Source of the DNA: Burkholderia paludis
GTDB lineage: Bacteria; Pseudomonadota; Gammaproteobacteria; Burkholderiales; Burkholderiaceae
NCBI RefSeq assembly: GCF_000732615.1
Contig: NZ_JPGL01000046.1
Location: 1-64,000, forward strand
Direction: 5' to 3'
DNA: 64,000 bases
Part shown: in pieces, positions 29,029-39,006 of the stretch
How positions within the stretch are numbered: position 1 is the stretch's first letter
How the letters are laid out: every line of letters starts with the position of its first letter
Made by a program: the position numbers and the translations under genes
Notes under the pieces: generated by a model
The model's input: only the letters and a program-made list of their open reading frames with translations
The model's database searches: none
What the model was told of the DNA's origin: nothing

Positions 29029-29844
29029 TCAGAACGACGCGACCATCGAGCCCTTGAACTGCTTCTTGATGAACTCCTTCACTTCCGGCGACTGGTACGC
29101 CTTGACCAGCTTCTTCACCCACGGCTGATCCTTGTCCTTCGCGCGCACGGCGATCAGGTTCGCATACGGGCTCGTCAGCGATTCGAGCGCGATCGCGTCC
29201 TTGGTCGGCTGCAGGTTCGCGGCGAGCGCGTAGTTCGTGTTGATCACGGCCGCGTCGACGTCCGACAGCACGCGCGGCAGTTGCGCGGCGTCGAGTTCGG
29301 AGATCTTCAGCTTCTTCGGGTTCTCGGCGATGTCGAGCACCGTCGCGTTGTTGCCGCCCGTGCCCGCGCCGGCCTTCAGCTTGATCACGCCTTGCGTCTG
29401 CAGCAGCAGCAGCGCACGGTTCTCGTTCGACGGATCGTTCGGCACCGCGAGCTTCGCGCCTTGCGGCAGGTCCTTCAGCGACTTGAACTTCTTCGAGTAC
29501 ACGCCGATCGGCGAGATGTAGGTCAGGCCCGCGCTGACGATCTTGTAGCCGCGCTGCTTCACCTGGCTGTCGAGGTAGGGCTGGTGCTGGAAGCTGTTCG
29601 CGTCGAGGTCGCCCGAATCGAGCGCCGCGTTCGGCTGCACGTAGTCGTTGAACTCGATGACCTTCACGTTCAGGCCTTCCTTCTCCTTCGCGACCTTCTG
29701 CACGACCTGCCACACTTCCGCATCCGGGCCGGCGACCGTACCGACCTTGATGACCTTGTCTTCTGCGTGTGCGCCTGCCGACAGCGTCAGCGTGGCACCG
29801 GCGGCCAGCACGGAAAATACCTTCAGGAGACTGCGACGCTTCAT
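29029..29844 (-). CDS. metQ: Methionine-type substrate-binding protein (MetQ/NlpA family)
   Basis: 271-residue periplasmic receptor of the NlpA family. Family motifs: VGTVAGPDAEVWQVVQKVA, EFNDYVQPNAALDSGDLDANSFQHQPYLD and ALLLLQTQGVIKL. The start MKRRSLLKVFSVLAAGA is taken at 29844. The signal peptide ends AGAHAED and has no lipobox cysteine, so this member is a soluble periplasmic protein rather than a lipoprotein. No metN or metI is adjacent, so it must work with a transporter encoded elsewhere. About 200 bases upstream are non-coding and should carry its promoter. Confidence 0.88.
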   Translation of the reverse strand: MKRRSLLKVFSVLAAGATLTLSAGAHAEDKVIKVGTVAGPDAEVWQVVQKVAKEKEGLNVKVIEFNDYVQPNAALDSGDLDANSFQHQPYLDSQVKQRGYKIVSAGLTYISPIGVYSKKFKSLKDLPQGAKLAVPNDPSNENRALLLLQTQGVIKLKAGAGTGGNNATVLDIAENPKKLKISELDAAQLPRVLSDVDAAVINTNYALAANLQPTKDAIALESLTSPYANLIAVRAKDKDQPWVKKLVKAYQSPEVKEFIKKQFKGSMVASF

Positions 29845-30046
29845 CTGTTTCTCGCTTTCTTGCTTACTGGAAATAGGGCGCGATACGGGTATGCCCCGAC
29901 TCGCAGGAAGGGGCAAATGGTGTCACAGGATCGGCGGGAAGTGAAATACATCCCGCTCATATGGGTATGCGCCGCAGCCATGCTGGCGGCGGATGCGCGA
30001 CTTGGCCGTTAGTTGCGTTTCCGGCTCGCGCATCCACGCGTCCGCG

Positions 30047-31684
30047 TCACGCCACCGTCGGCTGGCCAGCGCCCTTCGCATCGAATCCCGGTTCGCCGGC
30101 CTGTCGGCCAGCCTCGCGCGGCGACTGGCCGTCGGCGCCGCCGACCCGGAACGCGCCGACCGCATCGCGCAGCCGCGCCGCCTGTTCCTGAAGCGACGCG
30201 GCAGCCGCGGCGGCCTCCTCGACGAGCGCCGCGTTCTGCTGCGTCACCTGGTCCATCTGCGTGACCGCGCGCCCGACCTGCGTGATGCCGCTCGCCTGTT
30301 CCTCGGACGCGGCCGCGATCTCGCCCATGATGTCGGTCACGCGCGCGACGGCCTGCAGGATCTCGCCCATCGTCGTGCCGGCCTGGCCGACCAGCGTCGA
30401 GCCGTTGCGCACCCGCTCGACCGAGTCGACGATCAGCTCGCGGATCTCCTTCGAGGCCGTCGCGCTGCGCTGCGCGAGCGAACGCACTTCGCCCGCGACC
30501 ACCGCGAAGCCGCGGCCCTGCTCGCCTGCCCGCGCGGCCTCGACCGCCGCGTTCAGCGCGAGGATGTTGGTCTGGAACGCGATGCCCTCGATCACGCCGA
30601 TGATGTCGGCGATCTTGCGCGAGCTGTCGTCGATCTGGCCCATCGTGCCGATCACGCGGTTCACGACGTCGCTTCCCGTGCGCGCGATCTCCGATGCGTT
30701 GTTCGCGAGCCCGCTCGCCTGCCGCGCGTTGTCGGCGTTCTGCTTCACCGTCGCGGTGAGCTGCTCCATGCTCGCGGCCGTTTCTTCCAGCGAGGCGGCT
30801 TGCTCCTCGGTGCGCTGCGACAGGTCGTCGTTGCCGGCCGAGATCTGACGGCTCGCCGACGCGATCGATCCGGCCGACTGACGAATGCCGCCGATCGTCG
30901 CCTGCAACCGCGCCTGCATGTCGTGCATCGCGGCCATCATGCTCGTGCGGTCGCCCGCCCGCACGGGCACCCGCTGCGTCAGGTCGCCCTGTGCGATGCG
31001 CATCGCGAGCGCGGCCGCCTCGTCCGGCTCGCCGCCGAGGCTGTTGCGCACGTTGCGGATGATCACCAGCATCGCCGCGCTGATCACGAAGCCGATCACG
31101 AACACGACGGCCAGGTGGCCGAGCAGCGTCCGGTAGTAGATGGTGTCGATGTCCTTCAGGAACACGCCGCTCGAGATGTTCCAGTCCCACGGCGCGAAAC
31201 GCGTGACGTAGCTGATCTTCGGCACGGCGGTCTCGCTGTGCGGCAGCCGCCCGCGATATTCGGCGAAACCGCTGCCGGTGGCCTTCGCCGCATTCAGGAT
31301 CGTGACGAACAGCGGCTTGCCATCCGGATCGAGATAATCGCCGACCTGCGTACCGACCAGCTTCGGCAGCGTCGGATGCATCAGCACGACCGGCTTCGAA
31401 TCCATCACGAACACGTAGCCCGAATCGCCGTAGCGCATCGCGGCCAGGCTCGCGAGCGCATCGCGCTGCGCGTCGGCCTCGGGCAGCGCGCCGCTCTGCG
31501 CGAGCGCGTGATACGCCTTCACGATGCCGGCCGCCGAATCGACGAGATTCGCGATGCCCGCCTTGCGTTCGTCCAGCATCGTCGCGCGCGTCTCGTACGC
31601 GCTCCATGCGCCGACGCCCAGGAGACCGATCCATACCAGCGCAAGCGCGAGCCACAGCTTGCGGTTCAAACTCATTCTGCTCAT
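30047..31684 (-). CDS. Methyl-accepting chemotaxis protein with Cache sensor
   Basis: 545-residue transmembrane chemoreceptor. TM1 about 9-30, a periplasmic single Cache_2-type domain about 33-185 ([23 protein letters not shown]), TM2 about 188-212, HAMP about 213-265, and the cytoplasmic methyl-accepting coiled coil with the conserved tip [21 protein letters not shown]. There is no CheR/CheB-binding pentapeptide at the C-terminus. Start at 31684 (AAAGG upstream); the frame continues upstream without conservation. A sigma-28 promoter lies just ahead, placing it in the flagellar regulon. The ligand is unknown; this Cache type often binds small carboxylates. Confidence 0.93.
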   Translation of the reverse strand: MSRMSLNRKLWLALALVWIGLLGVGAWSAYETRATMLDERKAGIANLVDSAAGIVKAYHALAQSGALPEADAQRDALASLAAMRYGDSGYVFVMDSKPVVLMHPTLPKLVGTQVGDYLDPDGKPLFVTILNAAKATGSGFAEYRGRLPHSETAVPKISYVTRFAPWDWNISSGVFLKDIDTIYYRTLLGHLAVVFVIGFVISAAMLVIIRNVRNSLGGEPDEAAALAMRIAQGDLTQRVPVRAGDRTSMMAAMHDMQARLQATIGGIRQSAGSIASASRQISAGNDDLSQRTEEQAASLEETAASMEQLTATVKQNADNARQASGLANNASEIARTGSDVVNRVIGTMGQIDDSSRKIADIIGVIEGIAFQTNILALNAAVEAARAGEQGRGFAVVAGEVRSLAQRSATASKEIRELIVDSVERVRNGSTLVGQAGTTMGEILQAVARVTDIMGEIAAASEEQASGITQVGRAVTQMDQVTQQNAALVEEAAAAAASLQEQAARLRDAVGAFRVGGADGQSPREAGRQAGEPGFDAKGAGQPTVA

Positions 31685-31757
31685 CTGCGTGCCTTTGTCG
31701 ATGTCGATGCGCACGCTGCGCGCAAACGGCCTGCCGCGCGCACACGGTGCCCTTTTA

Positions 31758-31784
31758 TTTACGGCACCGAGGCTTACAACTTGA
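31758..31784 (-). promoter_or_regulatory. Sigma-28 (FliA) promoter of the chemoreceptor
   Basis: On the minus strand TCAAGTTG (31784-31777), 11 bases, GCCGTAAA (31765-31758). This matches the FliA consensus TAAAGTTT-N11-GCCGATAA at 6 of 8 in each box with exact spacing, 74 bases before the receptor ATG. Chemoreceptors are typical FliA targets. Confidence 0.7.
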
Positions 31785-31945
31785 ATACGCGTCGATGCGG
31801 CGAACCGCCGAACGGCGGCCCGGCGTTCGACACGCCGCGCCGCCTCGTCGCGCTCCGCCAGGCAGCCTGCGACAGCCCGCGCCCGCTGTGCTAAAAAGAC
31901 CGGCTGGCCGGCGCTCGAAGCGCCGGCCCCATTCCAGGGCCATCC

Positions 31946-32236
31946 ATGTACGTCATCGACATCCACTACACCGCATCGCTCGAGCGCATCGACGATGCGC
32001 TCGAACGCCACCGCGCGTATCTGCAGCCGCTGTTCGACAAGGGCATCTTCATTGCGGCGGGGCCGAAGGTGCCGCGCGAAGGCGGCATGATCCTCGCGGC
32101 CCGCATCGATCGCGACGAGCTGGACGCGATCCTGAAGACCGATCCGTTCGTCACCGAGGGGCTCGCCACGTATCGCGTGACGGAATTCCGGATCACGCGC
32201 GCCGCCTCCGGTTTCAACGTACCCGCGCTGCCGTAA
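31946..32236 (+). CDS. YciI-like family protein
   Basis: 96-residue single-domain protein of the YCII fold (dimeric alpha+beta barrel). The pattern [25 protein letters not shown], then [15 protein letters not shown] and the C-terminal [15 protein letters not shown], matches YciI proteins, which carry a conserved His-Asp pair (His23 here). Activity is unknown for most members. It stands alone, divergent from the chemoreceptor. Confidence 0.85.
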   Translation: MYVIDIHYTASLERIDDALERHRAYLQPLFDKGIFIAAGPKVPREGGMILAARIDRDELDAILKTDPFVTEGLATYRVTEFRITRAASGFNVPALP

Positions 32237-32376
32237 CGCAACGCCCGCGCGGCGCGCGCGCAGGCCGACCCGCCGCCCGGCGGGCGGCGCATGCGAACGA
32301 TGAACGGGGAGGAACGGCGTGACGAAGCGCAGCGGCCGTCACGCGATCGCCGGGCCGGGCGCCCGGCGGCAGGCGC

Positions 32377-33003
32377 TCAGCCGACCAGCAGCTTCAGGTC
32401 GTGGACCCACGGGGCGGGGCCCTGGCCGTCGCGCACGAACAGGCGCAGCTTGCCGTCGCGGTCGAACACGTAGCTCGCGGCGGTGTGATCCATCGTATAG
32501 CTGCCGGGGGTCTTGCCGGGCACCTTCGCGTAGTACACGCGAAAATCCTTCGTGATCTTCTTCAGCGCGGCTTCGTCGGCCGGCCGCAGCCCGACGAACG
32601 ACGGATCGAATGCCGGCACGTACTGGCCGAGCAGCGCCGGCGTGTCGCGCTCCGGGTCGACGGTGACGAACAGCACCTGCACGCGCTTCGCCGCATCGGG
32701 CCCGAGCTGCTTCAGCGCCTCGGACAGCTCGGCCATCGTCGTCGGACACACGTCCGGGCAGTGCGTATAGCCGAAGAACATCACGACGGCCTTGCCCTTG
32801 AAGTCGGCGAGCGTGCGCACCTTGCCGGTCGTATCGGGCAGCGAGAAATCGTTGCCGAATTGCGTGTTGCCGGTGATGTCGAGATTCTGGAATTTCGGTG
32901 CGTTGTCGCATCCGGCGAGCAGCAGCGCTGCCGTGAATGCGCACGCGAGCATCCAGCCTTGGCGCGCGCGGCGCCCGAACCGTGAATGGAGCATTGCGTT
33001 CAA
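32377..33003 (-). CDS. Sco copper chaperone for cytochrome c oxidase
   Basis: SCO1/SenC-type thioredoxin-fold lipoprotein that delivers copper to the CuA site of subunit II. The 208-residue precursor has a lipobox LLAGC (Cys32). The copper-binding motif CPDVC (Cys82, Cys86) and the distant His173 (MDHTAASYVFD) are all present. It is the last gene in the cytochrome oxidase cluster, 9 bases after cyoE. Confidence 0.94.
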   Translation of the reverse strand: MNAMLHSRFGRRARQGWMLACAFTAALLLAGCDNAPKFQNLDITGNTQFGNDFSLPDTTGKVRTLADFKGKAVVMFFGYTHCPDVCPTTMAELSEALKQLGPDAAKRVQVLFVTVDPERDTPALLGQYVPAFDPSFVGLRPADEAALKKITKDFRVYYAKVPGKTPGSYTMDHTAASYVFDRDGKLRLFVRDGQGPAPWVHDLKLLVG

Positions 33004-33012
33004 ACCGTGCGG

Positions 33013-33915
33013 TTACACGCCGAGCAGCGGGCGTGCGTAGTGATCGACGAGCAGCGCGGCGAACAGCAGCGACAGGTAGACGATCGAGTAACGGAAGGCC
33101 TTGCGGGCGAGTTCGTCGGAATAGTCGCGATGGATCTTCCACGCATACGCGAGGAACACCGCGCCGAGCAGCACCGCGCTCGCCAGGTAGACGGCTCCGC
33201 TCATCCCGGAGATGAACGGCATCAGCGTGACCGCGAACAGGATCACCGTATACAGCAGGATGTGCAGCCGCGTGAATTTCTCGCCGTGCGTGACGGGCAG
33301 CATCGGCAGACCCGCGTTCTCGTAGTCCTTGCGGCGATACAGCGCGAGCACCCAGAAATGCGGCGGCGTCCAGACGAAGATGATCAGCACGAGGATCCAC
33401 GCGTCGCCCGGCACCGCGCCCGTGACCGCGGCCCACCCGAGCGCCGGCGGCATCGCGCCCGACGCGCCGCCGATCACGATGTTCTGCGGGGTCATCGGCT
33501 TGAGCAGCAGCGTGTAGATCACGGCATAGCCGACGAACGTCGCGATCGTCAGCCACATCGTCAGCGGATTCGTGAACGTATAGAGCGTCCATGCGCCCAG
33601 GCTGCCGAGCACGGCCGAGAACAGCAGGATCTGCGGCGTCGTGATCTCGCCGCGCGCGGACGGGCGCCACGCGGTGCGGCGCATCATCGCGTCGATCTTC
33701 TGTTCGACGAGGCAGTTGATCGCGAACGCGGCGCCGGCCAGCAGCCAGATGCCGACCGTGCCGCCGATCAGCACACGCCACGGCACCATGCCCGGCGTCG
33801 CGAGGAACATGCCGATCACCGCGCAGAACACCGCGAGCTGCGTGACACGCGGCTTCGTCAGCGCCATGTACTGGGAAAAGCGGCTACCGGGCGATTGGGA
33901 GAGGGTGCTTTGCAT
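33013..33915 (-). CDS. cyoE: Protoheme IX farnesyltransferase (heme O synthase)
   Basis: Attaches the farnesyl tail to heme b, giving heme o for the oxidase. 300 residues of the UbiA prenyltransferase family with eight to nine helices. The metal/diphosphate motif [19 protein letters not shown] and the second motif [15 protein letters not shown] are diagnostic. Start ATG at 33915; the longer open frame upstream is an overlap shadow of ctaA. It lies 8 bases downstream of ctaA, which uses its product. Confidence 0.95.
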   Translation of the reverse strand: MQSTLSQSPGSRFSQYMALTKPRVTQLAVFCAVIGMFLATPGMVPWRVLIGGTVGIWLLAGAAFAINCLVEQKIDAMMRRTAWRPSARGEITTPQILLFSAVLGSLGAWTLYTFTNPLTMWLTIATFVGYAVIYTLLLKPMTPQNIVIGGASGAMPPALGWAAVTGAVPGDAWILVLIIFVWTPPHFWVLALYRRKDYENAGLPMLPVTHGEKFTRLHILLYTVILFAVTLMPFISGMSGAVYLASAVLLGAVFLAYAWKIHRDYSDELARKAFRYSIVYLSLLFAALLVDHYARPLLGV

Positions 33916-33923
33916 GGGGACGG

Positions 33924-35036
33924 TCACGCCGGGGCGGCGTCGCGCGCGGGCTGCGCGACACGGCCGGGGCGGCTTGAAAGGATGCGAAAGTTTAACATGA
34001 CGACGAGCAGCAGCAGGATCGCGGCGCCGCCGTTGTGCGCGACGGCGACCGGCAGCGGCCACTGCAGCACGATGTTGGTCAGGCCCGTGACGAACTGCAG
34101 CAGGACCACCAGCAGCACGCCGTTCGCGGGCCGCCGCAGCGATTCGAAGCGGCGCATCCGCAGCGCGAACGCCACCAGATACGCGACCACGACGAACGCG
34201 AAGGTACGGTGCGTCCAGTGGATCGCGACCAGCGCGTCCTGCGTGATCGCCTCGCCGTCCTTCGTCATCCCGAGCGCGCGCCACAGGTGGAAGCCGTGCT
34301 GGAAATCCATCGGCGGGATCCACTGGCCGTTGCAGGTCGGGAAATCGGTGCATGCGAGCACCGCGTAGTTGGTGCTCACCCAGCCGCCGAGCGCGATCTG
34401 CACGACCAGCAGCACGAGCGCCGCGAGCGCGGCCGCACGGTAGCGCCCGGCCTCCGGATCGTACGACGGCAGCGGCGTCTGCCGCGCCGCGAGCCAGCCG
34501 AGCGTGCCGAGCAGCGTGAGGCCGAGCAGCAGGTGGATCGTGACGATCACCGGCTGCAGCTTCATCGTGACCGTCCACGCGCCGAACGCGCCCTGCACGA
34601 GGATCAGCAGCAGCAGGCTCGTCGGCCACCACGGCGATACGCGCAGCGGGCGCCGGCGCAGCCGCGCGGACCACGCGATCACGACCTGCGCGATGATCAG
34701 CACGCCGATCGCCATCGCGAAATAGCGGTGGATCATCTCGATCCACGCCTTCGTCATGCTGACCGGGCCCGTCGGCATCGCCTGGTGGGCGGCCGTGATC
34801 GCGGCGTGCGCGATGAACGGCGACGACGTGCCGTAGCAGCCGGGCCAGTCGGGGCAGCCGAGCCCCGAATCGGTCAGCCGCGTGAAGCCGCCGAACATCA
34901 CCAGGTCGAGCGTCAGGAAGGTGGTGATCCACACCAGCTTGCGGAACTTGTCGTCGTCGGCCTTCACCCACACGTACGACAACGGCAGCAGTGCGATGCA
35001 GAAGCCGATCAGGCCGAGTTGCAGTAGATACGACAT
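33924..35036 (-). CDS. ctaA: Heme A synthase (COX15/CtaA family)
   Basis: Oxidises heme o to heme a for the aa3 oxidase. 370 residues, eight transmembrane helices in two four-helix halves. Conserved: [21 protein letters not shown] near the N-terminus, heme-ligand histidines in EMIHRYFA and VTIHLLLG, and again in [10 protein letters not shown] and AVAHNGGA. It resembles the mitochondrial-type COX15 class. It lies between the Sco-like protein and cyoE. Confidence 0.95.
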   Translation of the reverse strand: MSYLLQLGLIGFCIALLPLSYVWVKADDDKFRKLVWITTFLTLDLVMFGGFTRLTDSGLGCPDWPGCYGTSSPFIAHAAITAAHQAMPTGPVSMTKAWIEMIHRYFAMAIGVLIIAQVVIAWSARLRRRPLRVSPWWPTSLLLLILVQGAFGAWTVTMKLQPVIVTIHLLLGLTLLGTLGWLAARQTPLPSYDPEAGRYRAAALAALVLLVVQIALGGWVSTNYAVLACTDFPTCNGQWIPPMDFQHGFHLWRALGMTKDGEAITQDALVAIHWTHRTFAFVVVAYLVAFALRMRRFESLRRPANGVLLVVLLQFVTGLTNIVLQWPLPVAVAHNGGAAILLLLVVMLNFRILSSRPGRVAQPARDAAPA

Positions 35037-35059
35037 CGGTTATTGCCTCTCGTCTTGCC

Positions 35060-35692
35060 TTAGCCGATGCTCGACCACTTCAGCAGCTTCGTCACGTCGG
35101 ACTTGATCTTGCTGGGGTTCGGATCCTTCGGGAAGCGCATCATCAGGTTGCCGTTCGGATCGACCATGTAGATGTGGTCGGTGTCCTTCGTGCCGGCGTC
35201 GGCCGGCAGCCACGCGGCCACGGCGGCCGGATCGGCGACGAGCCGGCGCGTGTCGGGATAGGCGTCCAGCACCTTCTGCGGCATCGCGCCCGCATCGCTG
35301 CGCAGCCACACCATCGTGATCCGGTGCCGCTCGCCCGCCTGCGTGACGCGGATCTGGCGCATGAAATAGAGCTTCTGCGCGCACGCTTCGTCGCATGCGC
35401 TGCTGTCCGTCATCACGAACAGCCACACGCCGCGCAGCGACGCGAGCGGCACGGCCTTGCCGGTTTCGTCGGTCACCTGCAGATCCGCCGGGATCGGGCG
35501 CTGCGGCTCGATCAGCGTGCCGTAGTTGGTCGACCCGCCCTTCGGCTTGATCACGTAGTAGGTGAAGTACGACGCGATCATCGGCGCGGCGCACACGAGA
35601 CCCAGCAGCACGAGCATCCAGCGGCCGCGCTTGCGGGCCGCCGGCGAGATCGGCGCTGCGGCCGGACCCTGACGGGAAGATTGCATGGACAA
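35060..35692 (-). CDS. Membrane-anchored Sco-like cytochrome oxidase assembly protein
   Basis: 210-residue protein with one N-terminal transmembrane helix (about 25-47) and a periplasmic thioredoxin-like domain. The segment [26 protein letters not shown] has Cys100 and Cys104 in a CxxxC arrangement like Sco proteins, and [17 protein letters not shown] corresponds to the Sco C-terminal segment. It sits inside the oxidase cluster 23 bases before ctaA, suggesting a thiol or copper role in assembly. That role is inferred from motif and place. Confidence 0.75.
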   Translation of the reverse strand: MSMQSSRQGPAAAPISPAARKRGRWMLVLLGLVCAAPMIASYFTYYVIKPKGGSTNYGTLIEPQRPIPADLQVTDETGKAVPLASLRGVWLFVMTDSSACDEACAQKLYFMRQIRVTQAGERHRITMVWLRSDAGAMPQKVLDAYPDTRRLVADPAAVAAWLPADAGTKDTDHIYMVDPNGNLMMRFPKDPNPSKIKSDVTKLLKWSSIG

Positions 35693-35746
35693 ATCAGACC
35701 TCTCGAAACGAACCCGCGGCGCCTGCGCCGCGTCCTGGCATGGCGC

Positions 35747-36460
35747 TCACGCGCCGGCCGACTTCTTCGCCGCGCGCCGCGCGGCATACAGGCCGAAGCC
35801 GAGCGCGGCCGCCGCCATCGCCCACCACTGAAACATGTAACCGTAATTGCGCTCGACGCCGGTCGTCGCCGCCGGCCAGTCGCGCACGAGCTTGTCGCCG
35901 TCGTCGCTCGTCTGCTGGATCACGAACGGCTGCAGCGGCAGCCCCGTTTCCTGCGCATACGCGGCGACGTCCAGGTTCTGCCGGATCTTCTGGTGCGCCG
36001 CCGACCCGCCTTCGCCGAGCTCGAACGCACGCGACGCGTCGGCGCGCGCGATGCCCACGATCTCGACGTCGCCCGCGGGCGTCGCGAACGGCTCGATCGC
36101 CGTGCGATCGGAGATATTGCGCGGCAGCCAGCCGCGGTTCACGAGCACTACGCCGCCGCCCGTGAGTTTAAACGGCATCACGACGTAAAAACCCGGCTGG
36201 TCGTTATACGGCCGATTGTCGAGAAACACCGCCTGCCCGGGCATGAAACGGCCCGTCGCACGCACGCGATGAAATTCGATCGACGCGAGCGACACCGGCT
36301 GCGCGCCGATCTCGACGGGCGCCGCCTGCTCGTAGCGCGCGATGCTCGCCTGCAGCGCCTCCTTCTGGTGCGCGCGGTCGCGTTGCCAGAACCCGAGACG
36401 GATCGTGACCGCGACGACGACGAGAATCAGCAGCGCGGGCAGCCAGCGAATCTTCATCAT
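35747..36460 (-). CDS. SURF1-family oxidase assembly protein
   Basis: 237-residue inner-membrane protein with a helix at each end (about 5-25 and 205-225) and a periplasmic domain, the SURF1 layout; SURF1 helps insert heme a into subunit I. Motifs: RLGFWQRDRAHQKEAL, FLDNRPYNDQPGFYVVMPF, VLVNRGWLPR and NYGYMFQWWAMA. The ATG pair at 36460/36457 is the natural start. It is part of the oxidase cluster. Confidence 0.92.
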   Translation of the reverse strand: MMKIRWLPALLILVVVAVTIRLGFWQRDRAHQKEALQASIARYEQAAPVEIGAQPVSLASIEFHRVRATGRFMPGQAVFLDNRPYNDQPGFYVVMPFKLTGGGVVLVNRGWLPRNISDRTAIEPFATPAGDVEIVGIARADASRAFELGEGGSAAHQKIRQNLDVAAYAQETGLPLQPFVIQQTSDDGDKLVRDWPAATTGVERNYGYMFQWWAMAAAALGFGLYAARRAAKKSAGA

Positions 36461-36541
36461 GCGGCCCGCCCGGCACCTGCGCGAAAGCGAAATGCGATAA
36501 TTATCCCCTTCCTTTCGAATTGCCGTCGTCCGGTTCGTGCC

Positions 36542-36751
36542 ATGCACATACTCGTTCCCATCGCCTTCGTCCTCATCATCGCCAGCATGGGCTCGGCGCT
36601 CTACTTCATGATGCACGACCGCGGCCACACGAAACGCATGGTCTGGTCGCTCGCCACCCGCGTCGGGCTGTCGGTCTCGCTGTTCGTGCTCATCCTGCTC
36701 GCGAACCGGATGGGCTGGATCCATTCGACCGGCCTGCCGATCGGGCGTTGA
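36542..36751 (+). CDS. DUF2909 small membrane protein
   Basis: 69-residue protein with two transmembrane helices (about 2-22 and 38-58) separated by HDRGHTKRMVWSLATRVG, the signature of the DUF2909 twin-transmembrane family, which recurs next to oxidase subunit III genes. Divergent from SURF1 and convergent with ctaE. Function unknown, probably oxidase assembly. Confidence 0.85.
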   Translation: MHILVPIAFVLIIASMGSALYFMMHDRGHTKRMVWSLATRVGLSVSLFVLILLANRMGWIHSTGLPIGR

Positions 36752-36897
36752 CGCATTCGACCCGGCAGCCGTTGATGCGGCAGCCGCTGTGACATTTCGC
36801 CGCACGATCGCGACGCCATGCAAAAGCGCCGCCTGACTGAGTCGCGGCGGCGCCCGGGGGTGTCGACGGCGGCCGGGCCGCCCGGTCGACACCAATG

Positions 36898-36932
36898 AAA
36901 ACGGCCCGCGCATCGCTGCGCGGGCCGTTTTT
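36898..36932. terminator. Bidirectional terminator between DUF2909 gene and ctaE
   Basis: Perfect 12-bp stem ACGGCCCGCGCA (36901-36912) with 36917-36928, a 4-base loop, As on the left and Ts on the right, serving both converging genes. It implies that ctaC...ctaE transcription ends here, separate from SURF1 and the genes after it. Confidence 0.93.
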
Positions 36933-36936
36933 CCAT

Positions 36937-37794
36937 TTACAGCCAGTAGACGACGACGTACAGGCCGAGCCAGACGACGTCGACGAAGTGCCAGTACCAA
37001 GCGGCGCCTTCGAATGCGAAGTGGTGATCGGGCTTGAAGTGGCCGCGGATCATCCGCACCAGCACCACCGCGAGCATCGTGCCGCCGAGGAACACGTGGA
37101 AGCCGTGGAAGCCGGTCAGCAGGAAGAACGTCGAACCGTACACGCCCGAATTCAGCGTCAGGTTGAGTTCGTTGTACGCGTGGTAGTACTCGAAGCCCTG
37201 CAGGAACAGGAAGCAGATACCGAACGCGAGCGTCGCGGCCAGCCACGCGATCGCCTTCTTGCGATGGTCGTCACGCAGTGCGTGGTGCGAGATCGTCAGC
37301 GTCACGCCCGACGACAGCAGGAACGCCGTGTTCAGCGTCGGGATCGGCCACGGGCCCATCGTCTTGAAGTGACCGGCGAGCGCGGCGGGGCCTTCGTTCG
37401 GCCACACGGCCGAGAAATCCGGCCAGATCAGCTTGTAGTCGAGGCTGCCGAGCTGGTGCAGCGCGATCTCACGCGCGTAGAACAGCGCACCGAAGAATGC
37501 GCCGAAGAACATGACTTCCGAGAAGATGAACCAGCTCATGCTCCAGCGGTACGACTTGTCGACGTTCTTGCCGTAATGGCCGCCTTCCGATTCGGCGATC
37601 GCGTCGCCGAACCAGTGGTACAGCGTGAAGAGCAACCAGAGCAGGCCGAGCAGTGCCGTGAACGGCGCCCAGTCGTGACCGTTGATCCACAGCGCTGTCG
37701 ATCCGAGCATGACCAGCAGGCCGGTGGCCGCGCTGATCGGATGCTGCGACGGATGCGGCACGAAATAGTACGGGGTCTGGTTTTGACCGCTCAT
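36937..37794 (-). CDS. ctaE: Cytochrome c oxidase subunit III
   Basis: 285-residue integral subunit of the aa3 oxidase with seven helices. Motifs: YYFVPHPSQHPISAATGLLVM at the start, SWFIFSEVMFFGAFF (the conserved Glu of subunit III) and HGFHVFLGG. Last gene before the strong bidirectional terminator. Confidence 0.96.
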   Translation of the reverse strand: MSGQNQTPYYFVPHPSQHPISAATGLLVMLGSTALWINGHDWAPFTALLGLLWLLFTLYHWFGDAIAESEGGHYGKNVDKSYRWSMSWFIFSEVMFFGAFFGALFYAREIALHQLGSLDYKLIWPDFSAVWPNEGPAALAGHFKTMGPWPIPTLNTAFLLSSGVTLTISHHALRDDHRKKAIAWLAATLAFGICFLFLQGFEYYHAYNELNLTLNSGVYGSTFFLLTGFHGFHVFLGGTMLAVVLVRMIRGHFKPDHHFAFEGAAWYWHFVDVVWLGLYVVVYWL

Positions 37795-37932
37795 GCTTGA
37801 TTCTCCACTTCAGTCCAATTTGTGTACCGGAAACCGCTCCGGCTTTATTTCTTGCGCGGCGCGACCGCCACCGCTCATTCCCGCACGCGGCGCCTCGGCG
37901 CCGCGCCCTGCATTCCTTCCTCGCCGCGGGCC

Positions 37933-38133
37933 TCAGCCCACGACCGCACGCACGATCAGGATCAGCACGCCGATGAACACGCCGGCCGCGATCAGCGCGA
38001 CGATCAGCACGTGCAGCGGATTGAGCTGCGTCGCGTCGGCCTCCAGGTCGCGCCGCTTGCGCACCCCGAAGAACGACCACAGCACCGCTCTCAGCGCCTG
38101 GCCGAACGACCCGCCCCGCTTGACCTCCGTCAT
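37933..38133 (-). CDS. DUF2970 small membrane protein
   Basis: 66-residue protein starting MTEVKRGGSF at 38133, with LRAVLWSFFGVRKRRDLEAD and a C-terminal transmembrane helix (about 42-64), the DUF2970 signature. It lies between ctaG and ctaE, as in other betaproteobacteria. Role unknown, presumably in oxidase assembly or stability. Confidence 0.85.
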   Translation of the reverse strand: MTEVKRGGSFGQALRAVLWSFFGVRKRRDLEADATQLNPLHVLIVALIAAGVFIGVLILIVRAVVG

Positions 38134-38149
38134 CGCCACGCCTCCCTCG

Positions 38150-38758
38150 TCATGCGTCCGGCTTCGCCGCACCCTGCGCCGCGGTCTTGCTCGGCGCCGG
38201 TGCCGGCGTGGCCGGCGTATTCAGCTCGAAGAACGTGTACGACAGCGTGATCGTCTTCACGTCCTTCGGCAGTTTCGGATCGATCACGAACACCACCGGC
38301 ATCTTGCGCGACTCGTTCGCGGCCAGCGTCTGCTGCGTAAAGCAAAAGCACTCGATCTTCTTGAAGAACTCCGTCGCCTGCTTCGGCGCGTAGCTCGGAA
38401 TCGCCTGCGCCACGACCGGCCGGCCCTGCCCGTTCGTCACGTCGTACACGATCGTCGTCAGCTCGCCCGGATGCACGTCGAGGCTATTGTGCTCCGGCCT
38501 GAACCCGAGCGGCCCGCGCGCGTTCGCATCGAACTCCACCGACACCGTGCGGCTGTAGTCGACCTGCGAGTTCTTCACCTCGCGCTCGCTGACGTCGCGC
38601 TGCACCAGGTTGTTGATGCCGGTGATCTGGCAGATCGCCCGATACATCGGGATCAGCGCGAAGCCGAAACCGAACATCAGCCCGGCGACGACGAACAGCT
38701 TCACCAGCATCGAACGATTGAACGCGCGATCGACGGCGCCTTCTTCCGGCTTCGACAT
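38150..38758 (-). CDS. ctaG: Cytochrome c oxidase assembly protein CtaG (Cox11)
   Basis: Copper chaperone that loads the CuB site in subunit I. 202 residues: an N-terminal transmembrane helix (about 17-37, with YRAICQITGI after it) and a periplasmic immunoglobulin-like domain with the copper motif KIECFCFTQQTL (Cys-Phe-Cys). The alanine-rich C-terminal tail is expendable-looking. It precedes DUF2970 by 16 bases. Confidence 0.95.
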   Translation of the reverse strand: MSKPEEGAVDRAFNRSMLVKLFVVAGLMFGFGFALIPMYRAICQITGINNLVQRDVSEREVKNSQVDYSRTVSVEFDANARGPLGFRPEHNSLDVHPGELTTIVYDVTNGQGRPVVAQAIPSYAPKQATEFFKKIECFCFTQQTLAANESRKMPVVFVIDPKLPKDVKTITLSYTFFELNTPATPAPAPSKTAAQGAAKPDA

Positions 38759-38793
38759 ACGACGACTTCCTCGCTACTGCGTCTGTTGCTGCA

Positions 38794-38934
38794 TCAGTGA
38801 GTGGACAGCCACCACTGCTTGATCACGACACCCACAAAAAAAACGGCGGCGATGACGAGCAGGATGAGGCCGAGCCGCTTGTTGCCCGCGCGGATCTGCT
38901 CGGGCGTTCGTCTTTGTTGTGGATTCCGGTTCAT
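38794..38934 (-). CDS. Cytochrome oxidase small assembly protein
   Basis: 46-residue single-span protein, MNRNPQQRRTPEQIRAGN followed by a helix LILLVIAAVFFVGVV and KQWWLSTH. It lies between ctaD and ctaG, the fixed place of this small assembly protein in betaproteobacterial oxidase operons. A ribosome-binding site is not obvious. Confidence rests on sequence pattern plus position. Confidence 0.85.
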   Translation of the reverse strand: MNRNPQQRRTPEQIRAGNKRLGLILLVIAAVFFVGVVIKQWWLSTH

Positions 38935-39006
38935 CTGGCGCTTCGGGGTTCGGCACCCGCCGCTGCCCGCCTGCGCGGCAGGCAGCGGTCGGGCGCACTG
39001 TGAAAC

